Below, piece by piece: positions 1 through 6,900 of a DNA stretch of 7,167 bases. Source of the DNA: an uncultured Flavobacteriaceae bacterium. GTDB taxonomy: Bacteria; Bacteroidota; Bacteroidia; Flavobacteriales; Flavobacteriaceae. A program made the translations under genes and the position numbers. The notes beneath the pieces are model-generated. The model saw only the letters and a program-made list of their open reading frames with translations. It was not told where the DNA came from and ran no database searches. Positions within the stretch are counted from its first letter, which is position 1. Each line of letters starts with the position of its first letter. Location of the stretch: positions 1 through 7,167 of the forward strand of contig CAJWNW010000084.1 of assembly GCA_913044085.1 (NCBI GenBank), given 5' to 3'.

Positions 1-1805
1 GCTTTAACTTTTCCACTGTTTTTCCCGGCCAAAACATAGTCCCCAATGCGCAGTGTTCCAGCTTGTACAAGAACGGTTGAAACATAACCACGGCCTTTGT
101 CTAAAAAGGCTTCAACGATTGTTCCATTTGCGGGTTTGTCTGGGTTAGCTTTCAATTCTAAAAGTTCGGCTTCCAACAATACTTTTTCTAAAAGTTCCTG
201 AACACCATCTCCATTTTTAGCAGAAATATCATGCGATTGTATTTTCCCACCCCAGTCTTCAACCATGAGATTCATGTTGGCCAGTTCCTCTTTAATTTTT
301 TCGGGATTAGACGTTGGGAGGTCTACTTTATTTATGGCAAAAACGATAGGCACCCCTGCGGCTTGTGCATGGGAAATTGCTTCTTTTGTTTGCGGTTTGA
401 TGGCGTCATCTGCAGCGATGACGATGATAGCAATGTCAGTAACTTGTGCACCCCTTGCTCGCATCGCCGTAAAAGCTTCGTGACCTGGAGTATCCAAAAA
501 TGCGATTTTTTGCCCACTAGGCAGCGAAACTCCGTAGGCGCCAATGTGTTGCGTGATTCCGCCTGATTCACCAGCAATTACATTTTCCTCTCTAATATAA
601 TCTAGAAGTGAAGTTTTTCCATGATCGACATGACCCATTACTGTAACAATTGGAGCACGTGCAACAAGGTCTTCTTCTTTATCGCTTACCAATTCAATGG
701 CCTCGTCAATGTCTGCGGTCACAAAATCAATGGTGTAGCCAAATTCTTCAGCAACAATAGAAAGCGTTTCCGCGTCGAGTCGCTGATTCATGGTAACCAT
801 CATCCCCAATGACATACATGCGGAAATAATTTCGGTCACAGAAACATCCATCATTGTAGCAACTTCATTGGCAGTAACAAACTCAGTAACTTTTATGGTT
901 TTACTTTCAATGGCCTGTTGTTCAAGATCTTTCTCAGACTGCTGGCGGTGTAGGTCTCGTTTATCTTTTCTGTACTTGGCACCTTTACCTTTTGAAGATT
1001 TGCCTTGAAGTTTCTCTAAAGTTTCACGGACTTGTTTTTGAACTTCTTCTGCCGTGGGTTCAACCTTTGGTGGTTGATTTCTAGATTGATTTCTTCCTTT
1101 AGATGGGCGTCCTTTTTGAGACTGATTACCATCAATTTTACTGATTCGTCTCCGTTTCTTCTTGGACACTGTTTTATCGGAACTAACCTGCGATGATTCA
1201 GAGGCTTCTTTCTCTTTCTGCTTTTTAAACTGGGACAAATCAATTGTTTCACCCGTTGATTTTGGTCCTGTTAATTTTGCATAATTAGTTTTTAATGCGG
1301 CTGATGTGGATTCTGAAGTTGACTCTGAAACTTGTTTTTTTTCTGAGGACACTTCAGGGATTGAATCTTGGATTTTGAGCGCTGGATTTTCAACTTCTGC
1401 TTTTTTGTCGGCGATTACATCTTCTGGTTTAGAATCTTTTGTTCTGGGCTTTTTAGGACTCAAATCAATTTTACCAACTGTTTTTGGACCTTCGACGGCC
1501 TTCTTAGCCTTGATAACCTCTTTTGCTTTGGCATCTCTTTTGAGCTTTTCCTCTATCTCTAACTCACGCTTTATTCGCAAGGCTTCTTTCTCTTTCTGCT
1601 TTGCCGCTCCAAGCTGTTTAGAAGCAACTTTTTTACTGGCATCGTTCTGAAACTCACCAGACAGTAATTCATAAACTTCTGCTGAAATTTTAGCTGTAGG
1701 CCGCTTTTCAATTTCAATGCTTTTAGATTCTAAAAAATCTATAGCGCGGTCAATTGAAATATTCAATTCCCTCAATACCTTACTTAGTCTAACGTTATCC
1801 GCCAT
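1..1805 (-). CDS. infB: Translation initiation factor IF-2, N-terminal two thirds (partial)
   Basis: IF-2 is the GTPase that places initiator fMet-tRNA on the 30S subunit and promotes 50S joining. 601 full codons are visible. The start is ATG at 1805, opening MADNVRLSKVLREL, a typical IF2_N helical module (about residues 1-52). Residues about 55-300 form a Lys/Glu/Ser-rich, probably disordered linker ending in a basic stretch. A second IF2_N-like module follows at about 303-365. The GTPase domain shows all G motifs: G1 GHVDHGKT (391-398), G2 GGITQHIGA (415-423, switch Thr418), G3 DTPGH (438-442), G4 NKVD (492-495) and G5 SAK (528-530). Domain II has begun when the frame runs off the left edge, still open. 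The rest of domain II and domains III and IV are outside; family members in this group are usually about 900-950 residues. It is last of the visible rimP-nusA-infB genes, 78 bases after nusA, with no Shine-Dalgarno and no clear promoter in that gap. The identification is certain. Confidence 0.98.
   Translation of the reverse strand, partial: MADNVRLSKVLRELNISIDRAIDFLESKSIEIEKRPTAKISAEVYELLSGEFQNDASKKVASKQLGAAKQKEKEALRIKRELEIEEKLKRDAKAKEVIKAKKAVEGPKTVGKIDLSPKKPRTKDSKPEDVIADKKAEVENPALKIQDSIPEVSSEKKQVSESTSESTSAALKTNYAKLTGPKSTGETIDLSQFKKQKEKEASESSQVSSDKTVSKKKRRRISKIDGNQSQKGRPSKGRNQSRNQPPKVEPTAEEVQKQVRETLEKLQGKSSKGKGAKYRKDKRDLHRQQSEKDLEQQAIESKTIKVTEFVTANEVATMMDVSVTEIISACMSLGMMVTMNQRLDAETLSIVAEEFGYTIDFVTADIDEAIELVSDKEEDLVARAPIVTVMGHVDHGKTSLLDYIREENVIAGESGGITQHIGAYGVSLPSGQKIAFLDTPGHEAFTAMRARGAQVTDIAIIVIAADDAIKPQTKEAISHAQAAGVPIVFAINKVDLPTSNPEKIKEELANMNLMVEDWGGKIQSHDISAKNGDGVQELLEKVLLEAELLELKANPDKPANGTIVEAFLDKGRGYVSTVLVQAGTLRIGDYVLAGKNSGKVK
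1202..1224 (-). repeat. 23-bp direct repeat in infB, copy 2 (linker)
   Basis: An exact 23-base match to 1580-1602. Both copies lie in the charged linker of IF-2 in the same reading frame, 378 bases (126 codons) apart, and encode the heptad KQKEKEA (here residues 195-201). The flanking sequence differs. It could be a remnant of internal duplication or simple codon convergence in a Lys/Glu-rich tract; identity at every third codon position favours a copy event. Confidence 0.75.
1580..1602 (-). repeat. 23-bp direct repeat in infB, copy 1 (linker)
   Basis: This is the partner of the repeat at 1202-1224. It encodes KQKEKEA at IF-2 residues 69-75, just after the first IF2_N module, at the start of the predicted charged helical linker. 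Confidence 0.75.
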
Positions 1806-1883
1806 AAATTGCTTTGTTTGTTTCTAATCTTTCAACATTAAAGAAGTTCTTGATTCTGTTAGGACTTCAATATAATTAATTTT

Positions 1884-3116
1884 TTAATCTTCAAATTCTT
1901 CTTTTAAAATCCGAAGTACATCTTCAATAGTTTCTTCTTCTAAATCGGTGCGCTTGACAAGATCATTAACGTCTTGCTCCAAAATACTTTTTGCCGTGTC
2001 TAAACCAACCTTGGAAAATTCCTGAATAATCCATGCTTCAATCTCATCTGAAAATTCTGACAACTCAACATCCTCCTCAACGCCTTCTCTAAAGACATCT
2101 ATCTCGTAGCCCGTTAAACGCCCAGCAAGACGGATGTTGTGTCCGCCTCGACCAATGGCTTTACTGACTTCTTCCGGTTTTAAAATTACTTCTACCCGCT
2201 TGGTTTCTTCATCTATTTTAACGGTAGTGACACGCGCTGGGCTCAATGCTCTTGTGATATAAAGCTGAAGGTTGTTGGTGTAATTGATGACATCAATATT
2301 TTCATTTCCTAATTCGCGAACTATCCCATGTATACGAGACCCTTTCATCCCTACACAAGCTCCAACTGGGTCAATTCTGTCGTCATAGGAATCCACAGCT
2401 ACTTTGGCTTTTTCTCCAGGAATTCTAACCACATTTTTTATAGTAATAAGGCCGTCAAAAACTTCTGGTATTTCTTGTTCAAAAAGTTTTTCTAGAAACT
2501 CCGGTGCAGTTCTAGACATGACGATATTTGGCTTATTACCTTTGAGTTCAACATTTTCTATAATGCCGCGTACATTCTCTCCTTTTCTAAAAAAGTCAGA
2601 GGGAATTTGCTTTTCTTTTGGTAAAATCAGTTCATTGCCTTCATCATCTAAAAGAATGACCGCTCGGTGACGAATGTGATGAACTTCAGCGGTATAAATT
2701 TCTCCTTCTAAATCCTTAAACTGCTTGTAAATGTTTGTGTTGTCGTGTTCTTGAATTTTGGCAATTAAGTTTTGACGAAGCGCTAAAATAGAACGCCTTC
2801 CTAAATCGAATAATTTTACCTCTTCTGAAACGTCCTCACCAACCTCAAAATCAGGCTCAATTTTTTGAGCATCTGATAGTGATATTTCTTGATTTTCATT
2901 TTCAACATCAGCGTCGGCCACCACAATTCTGTTACGCCAAATTTCTAAATCACCTTTGTCTGGGTTGATGATGATATCAAAGTTGTCGTCGTCCCCAAAT
3001 TTCTTTTTCAATGCATTTCTAAAAACATCTTCAAGAATGGACATTAGGGTCACACGATCAATAAGTTTATCGTCTTTAAATTCCGAAAATGATTCAATAA
3101 GCGCTAAATTTTCCAT
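1884..3116 (-). CDS. nusA: Transcription termination/antitermination factor NusA
   Basis: NusA binds RNA polymerase and nascent RNA, stabilises pause and terminator hairpins, and takes part in antitermination complexes. The 410-residue protein starts MENLALIESFSEFK and has the family order. The RNA-polymerase-binding N-terminal domain is about residues 1-125 and the S1 domain about 135-200. KH1 follows at about 225-290, with DPVGACVGMKGSRI and its GMKG loop at 256-259. KH2 is at about 295-345, with GRGG at 322-325 followed by HNIRLAGRLTGYEIDV. The C-terminal 60 residues form an acidic helical tail with one helix-hairpin-helix-like segment (about 365-405). The two acidic repeats that make the E. 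coli protein 495 residues long are absent, as is usual outside Proteobacteria. The start is ATG at 3116, 16 bases after the rimP stop, so the two are clearly co-transcribed. The upstream bases are A-rich with no Shine-Dalgarno, as in Bacteroidota. Confidence 0.98.
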   Translation of the reverse strand: MENLALIESFSEFKDDKLIDRVTLMSILEDVFRNALKKKFGDDDNFDIIINPDKGDLEIWRNRIVVADADVENENQEISLSDAQKIEPDFEVGEDVSEEVKLFDLGRRSILALRQNLIAKIQEHDNTNIYKQFKDLEGEIYTAEVHHIRHRAVILLDDEGNELILPKEKQIPSDFFRKGENVRGIIENVELKGNKPNIVMSRTAPEFLEKLFEQEIPEVFDGLITIKNVVRIPGEKAKVAVDSYDDRIDPVGACVGMKGSRIHGIVRELGNENIDVINYTNNLQLYITRALSPARVTTVKIDEETKRVEVILKPEEVSKAIGRGGHNIRLAGRLTGYEIDVFREGVEEDVELSEFSDEIEAWIIQEFSKVGLDTAKSILEQDVNDLVKRTDLEEETIEDVLRILKEEFED

Positions 3117-3132
3117 AATTCTATTCTAATTC

Positions 3133-3597
3133 TTAAAATACTAATTTTATTTGTGCCTTTTCTATGTCTTGGTAAGCAATAGTGGCTCTTTTGTGAACCG
3201 TAACCTTTCCTTTTCCAATGGGCTTAGGCTCTCTAGCCTTCCATTCCAAGACAATGTGTTTTTCTTCCGTTGCAGATAAAACTGCTTCGTATTTTTGTTT
3301 GTCAAATGTCACGAGCTTGAGCGTCCGTCCAATGTGCTTTTGATACTGCCGCGCTTTTATTAGTGGCGTATGGGCTCCAGCAGAAGACACTTCTAACGAA
3401 AAATCCGAATCTTCTCTGTCAAGGTTGTGCTCAATTGCACGACTTACATACATGCAATCTTCGACTAAAACACCCGCATCACCATCAATTACAATTCGAA
3501 TTGTATTTCCATCGAGAATTTCAAAATCGATGAGAAATAAATCGGGGCGCTTTTGCAGGCACTCCTCTAATAAATCCGCAACTGTGTCTCTAAACAT
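3133..3597 (-). CDS. rimP: Ribosome maturation factor RimP
   Basis: RimP binds the assembling 30S subunit and is needed for late maturation of 16S rRNA and S12 incorporation. From ATG at 3597 the protein has 154 residues, the normal flavobacterial length. The N-terminal alpha/beta domain (about 1-80) includes RPDLFLIDFEI (17-27), IRIVIDGDAGVLVEDC (33-48) and the conserved VSSAG (70-74). A C-terminal SH3-like barrel follows (about 85-154, with IGRTLKLVTF and a basic KGKVTVHKR segment). The frame stays open upstream to a GTG at 3633, but those 12 extra codons read through a GC-rich hairpin and have no family counterpart, so the ATG at MFRDTVADLLEE is preferred. It is the first gene of the operon, expressed from the promoter at 3658-3690, and may be controlled by the leader hairpin. 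The stop TAA is 16 bases before nusA. Confidence 0.96.
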   Translation of the reverse strand: MFRDTVADLLEECLQKRPDLFLIDFEILDGNTIRIVIDGDAGVLVEDCMYVSRAIEHNLDREDSDFSLEVSSAGAHTPLIKARQYQKHIGRTLKLVTFDKQKYEAVLSATEEKHIVLEWKAREPKPIGKGKVTVHKRATIAYQDIEKAQIKLVF

Positions 3598-3619
3598 TTG
3601 GTATAAAAAGAGGGGACAT
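3590..3619 (-). other. Possible 9-codon leader reading frame overlapping rimP start
   Basis: An ATG at 3619 begins in the loop of the rimP leader hairpin. It opens a frame of nine codons (MSPLFIPNV) and a TAG at 3592-3590, inside rimP codons 2-3 and in a different frame. If a ribosome used it, it would open the 3' arm of the hairpin and stop almost on the rimP start. No ribosome binding signal distinguishes it. Chance is a fair explanation for so short a frame, so this is a suggestion only. Confidence 0.15.
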
Positions 3620-3631
3620 TTCCGTCCCCTC
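3605..3631 (-). promoter_or_regulatory. Terminator-like hairpin in the rimP leader (possible attenuator)
   Basis: Read on the minus strand, arm GAGGGGAC (3631-3624), loop GGAAAT (3623-3618) and arm GTCCCCTC (3617-3610) give a perfect 8-bp, 6-GC-pair stem. It is followed directly by TTTTT (3609-3605). The rimP ATG begins 12 bases after the stem. A GC-rich stem plus a T run has the form of an intrinsic terminator, but here it stands between promoter and first gene, so partial termination (attenuation) or a block on ribosome access is more likely than full termination. On the other strand the stem is followed by CACATATT, so it is not an obvious plus-strand terminator. The structure is clear; the function is inferred. 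Confidence 0.65.
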
Positions 3632-3657
3632 ACATATTTTATTCTTCAATCTTCGGG

Positions 3658-3690
3658 CAAATATAAAGGATTGGATGTTATTTTTAAAAC
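3658..3690 (-). promoter_or_regulatory. Promoter of the rimP-nusA-infB operon
   Basis: On the minus strand, TATATTTG (3665-3658) matches the Bacteroidota -7 consensus TAnnTTTG exactly. A GTTTT box (3690-3686) sits 20 bases upstream in place of the TTTG -33 box. This predicts transcription starting near 3652, about 55 nt before the rimP ATG, and placing the whole hairpin in the leader. The -33 box is imperfect. Confidence 0.65.
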
Positions 3691-3720
3691 TTTTTTAAAG
3701 GATTATTGAAATAAATCCCA

Positions 3721-3758
3721 AAAAATAAAAAAGCCTTAACCGAAGTTAAAGCTTTTTT
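3721..3758 (-). terminator. Intrinsic terminator of tRNA-Gln
   Basis: On the minus strand, a 14-bp stem (3758-3745 with 3740-3727, one G-T pair) closes on the loop TTCG, flanked C and G, the extra-stable cUUCGg tetraloop. The descending arm runs into TTTTTTATTTTT. It begins two bases after the tRNA discriminator base, so it ends the tRNA transcript before the rimP promoter. Because the lower stem is A6/T6, the hairpin could also act weakly on the plus strand, where no gene needs it. Confidence 0.88.
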
Positions 3759-3759
3759 G

Positions 3760-3832
3760 TTGGCCCACTAGGGCTCGAACCTAGACTCTTTGGTACCAAA
3801 AACCAACGTGTTGCCAGTTACACCATAGGCCA
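3760..3832 (-). tRNA. tRNA-Gln (anticodon UUG)
   Basis: The 73-base sequence folds as a full cloverleaf on the minus strand. The acceptor stem is TGGCCTA with TGGGCCA, and the D stem is GTGT with ACAC. The anticodon stem is TTGGT with ACCAA around the loop TTTTGGT, anticodon TTG, reading CAA and by wobble CAG. The variable loop is AGAGT, the T stem CTAGG with CCTAG and the T loop TTCGAGC. The discriminator is A. The bases after it are CAA, so the CCA end is not encoded and must be added by the CCA-adding enzyme. It has its own promoter and terminator and lies upstream of rimP on the same strand. Confidence 0.97.
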
Positions 3833-3849
3833 ATCTCATATTGAGGATG

Positions 3850-3880
3850 CAAATTTAGAACAAAACTTTGTTTGCACAAA
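3850..3880 (-). promoter_or_regulatory. Promoter of tRNA-Gln
   Basis: On the minus strand, TTTG (3880-3877), 19 intervening bases, then TAAATTTG (3857-3850) is a full match to the Bacteroidota housekeeping promoter. Transcription should start near 3844, about a dozen bases before the mature tRNA 5' end at 3832, leaving a short leader for RNase P to remove. Confidence 0.8.
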
Positions 3881-3881
3881 C
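3870..3881. repeat. Short palindrome in the divergent intergenic region
   Basis: GTTTG and CAAAC flank a CA centre, so TTTG appears on both strands. The minus-strand copy is the -33 box of the tRNA promoter. The plus-strand copy could serve the divergent glycosyltransferase gene, but no good TAnnTTTG stands at the right distance (only AT-rich sequence near 3896, and a near-match TAAATTCG at 3923-3930 without a -33 box). The arms are only 5 bp, so it may have no function of its own. Nothing else is recognisable between here and 3950. Confidence 0.3.
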
Positions 3882-3950
3882 ATTTTACTCAAAATTAATA
3901 ATTCCAGTATTTGATTTATTATTAAATTCGCCAAGAAGTATATTAAAACC

Positions 3951-6900
3951 ATGAGAGATTTTAATTTTAAAAAATGGAACCTAATTTTAGGATGGACCGC
4001 TTTCACACTTGCTTTTGTTGTCTACGCCATGACTGTTGAACCAACAGTGGGCTTTTGGGACACTGGAGAATACATACTGACCTCTTCTAAATTAGAAGTC
4101 GGCCACCCGCCTGGCGCCCCATTGTTTCAGATGCTTGGCGCATTTTTTTCGATTTTTGCTTCAGAACCCGCGCAAATTGGGTTGGTTCTAAATATGATGA
4201 GTGCAGCAGCCAGTGCTTTCACCATTTTGTTCATGTTTTGGACCATTGTTCTATTACTAAAAAAATTAACTTCATCAGGTTCTGAATCTAATCCCAACGC
4301 ACAAGTTGGTATTTTGGGCGCTGCTTTTGTGGGAAGTTTGGCCTTTGCTTTTACCGATTCCTTTTGGTTTAATGCCGTTGAAACAGAAGTTTATGCTATG
4401 GCTACTTTGATAATGGCCGTAATGTTTTATTTGGGTTTACGATGGCAAAACGAGATGCATACTCCAAAAGGCAACCGCTGGCTTATTTTAATTTCTTTTG
4501 TGGTGGGGCTTTCCTTTGGAGTTCATTTTATGGGACTTTTAACCATCCCTGCTATAGGACTGCTGTATTACTTTAAAAACTATAAAACCGTCACGCTTAA
4601 AAATTTTATCATTGCCAATGTAGCGGTGGTCGCAATTTTGTTGTTTGTATTTAAACTATTAGCGCCCAATATTCTGCGTTATTTTAGTGCCTTAGAAATT
4701 TTCTTTGTAAACAGTGTTGGATTGCCTTTTAACTCGGGGTCTATCATTGCCTTTATTCTTCTGGTTTTAGCCATTTACTTAGGTCTAAAATACACAAAAA
4801 GTAAAGGCCTAGTAAAGCTTAATACAGGATTGCTCTGTGTGACTTTTATTGTCATTGGTTTCACGACTTGGCTGATGCTACCCATCCGTGCCAATGCCAA
4901 TGTACCCGTTAATGAAAACAACCCTTCAAGTGCCAGAGAATTATTAGCTTATTATAACCTTGAGCAATACCCAAAGACGCGGCTATTTTATGGCCCACAA
5001 TTTACGGATCAATATGCAGGTTTAGACGAAAATCAGCCCTTTACAGACGACAAACCCAAATATGAAAAAGACCTGAAATCAGGGAAATATGTGGTTGTCA
5101 ATGATTATGTAAATGCCATTCAAAATTACAATGGAGACCACGGCTCTGTACTGCCCCGAATGTGGAGCACAGAACATGCGGTCAATTATATGCGGTACTG
5201 TGGGTTTTTAGAGTTTTCGATAAAATCGGAATACAAAATGCAGAACGAATTTCGCAGTTTGGTCGAGACCTTTGAAACGGCTTTGGCCGAAGGCGAAATT
5301 GACTATGAAGGCTATCATGATTTTCTCAGAACCTATGGGCGCTATTTAGACATTGAAAAACCCGCTTTAATCGATAATATTTATTACCTATTTGACTACC
5401 AAATTGGGTATATGTACTGGCGTTATTTTATGTGGAATTTTTCTGGGCGTCAAGATGATATTCAAGGTAAAATGGATTTGCATGGCAATTGGATGACAGG
5501 TATTAATTTTATAGACGCCTATTTGCTAGGGATAACTCAAGAAAACCTACCCAGCGATGTTAGTGAAAATAAAGCGAGAAATAGCTACTATCTATTGCCG
5601 TTTTTATTGGGGCTCATCGGATTATTGTTTGTGTTTAATAGAGATAAAAAAGTATTTTGGACCATGTTGGTATTTTTCCTTTTTACAGGGATTGCCATTC
5701 AGGTTTATACCAATGTGAGGCCTTTTGAACCCCGTGAGCGTGATTACTCAGTGGTCGGTTCTTTTTATGTGTTCGCCCTTTGGATTGGTATTGGCGTTTA
5801 TGCCATTTATGACTGGCTCAGTACATACTCGAAATCAAAACTTATTGGTCCTGTTGTAAGTGTCTTGTGTTTGGCGGCGGTACCCGGAATATTAATAAGT
5901 CAAAATTGGGACGACCACGACCGGTCCAATAGAAGAACAGCCCATGCCATGGCCGTGAATTATTTAGAATCGTGTGACCCCAATGCTATTATTTTTACAA
6001 TTGGGGACAACGATACTTTCCCGCTCTGGTATGCGCAAGAAATTGAAGGCATTCGAACCGATGTTCGCGTGGTTTGTACCAGCCTTTTTAATGTGGATTG
6101 GTACATTGATCAAATGAAGCGGAAGGCTTATGAAAGCGAGCCCATCCCTTCAAAACTTACCCACGATAAATACAAATGGGGAACAAGAGATTACATCATC
6201 AAAGAAGTGGTCACACAAGATACATTGGACATCCACCAATTTATAGATTTTGTTACCAGTGACGATAAACGTACCAAATATGGGCACGTACTCAAACAAC
6301 AAGGTTACGATACCGCTGGGCAACGCAATCAGGACTTGGAAGCCAATTACGCACCAACGGAACACATTAGAATTCCTGTTAATAAGGAGAATATTTTAAA
6401 AAATGGTATTGTACCCCAAAAAGATGCAGGTAAAATTGTGGACTATATCGATATTAAAATTGAGGATCAGGCCATTTATAAAAACCGCTTAATGATGCTG
6501 GATATCATCGCCGAAAATAATTGGGAACGCCCGATTTATTTTAGTGGGGGCGCTTTTGGTGATGACGACTATATTTGGATGAAAGATTATCTACAATTGG
6601 ACGGATTTGCTTATAAATTAGTGCCTATTAAAACCCCCATTGCAGATAATAATCCTTTTGACATGGGGCGCATTGATTCAGAAAAAATGTACCAGCTGGT
6701 TAAAAACTGGAAATGGGGAAACAGTGGAAATCCAGACGTTTACCACGATGTAGAAACACGAAGAAACAGCATTACTTACAGGGGGCACATCGCGCGTTTA
6801 ATTGAAACGCTAATCAACGAAAATGAGTTGAAAAAAGCGGAGGAAATTGCCGACTTGGCAATGGAGAAAATGCCAGTAAACATCTTTGGATATTATACCT

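Noticed and set aside
231..1008. Several plus- and minus-strand open frames (about 60-110 codons) within infB
   Set aside because: They overlap conserved IF-2 GTPase and second IF2_N coding sequence and show no recognisable protein features.
1306..1650. Plus-strand open frame of 114 codons opposite infB
   Set aside because: It is antisense to the Lys/Glu/Ser-rich linker; its Ser/Phe/Leu-rich, membrane-like look follows from complementing AAA/GAA codons. The infB frame is certain.
1806..1883. Possible separate infB promoter or terminator in the nusA-infB gap
   Set aside because: No TAnnTTTG with a spaced TTTG is present. The only inverted repeat is a 5-bp GAAGT/ACTTC pair with a 16-base loop, too weak to call.
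2404..2670. Plus-strand open frame opposite nusA
   Set aside because: It is antisense to the S1 and KH1 region of an intact nusA, with no independent support.
3598..3633. N-terminal extension of RimP from a GTG at 3633 (12 extra residues)
   Set aside because: The extension is simply the translated leader hairpin; RimP homologues begin at the sequence MFRDTVADLLEE-like, giving 154 residues, and an ATG stands there at 3597.
3425..3709. Plus-strand open frame spanning rimP start, leader and promoter
   Set aside because: It lies opposite an intact rimP and its control signals; no family resemblance.
6150..6365. Minus-strand open frame of 71 codons with hydrophobic start
   Set aside because: It is a shadow inside the unbroken DUF2723 frame; no promoter or family match.
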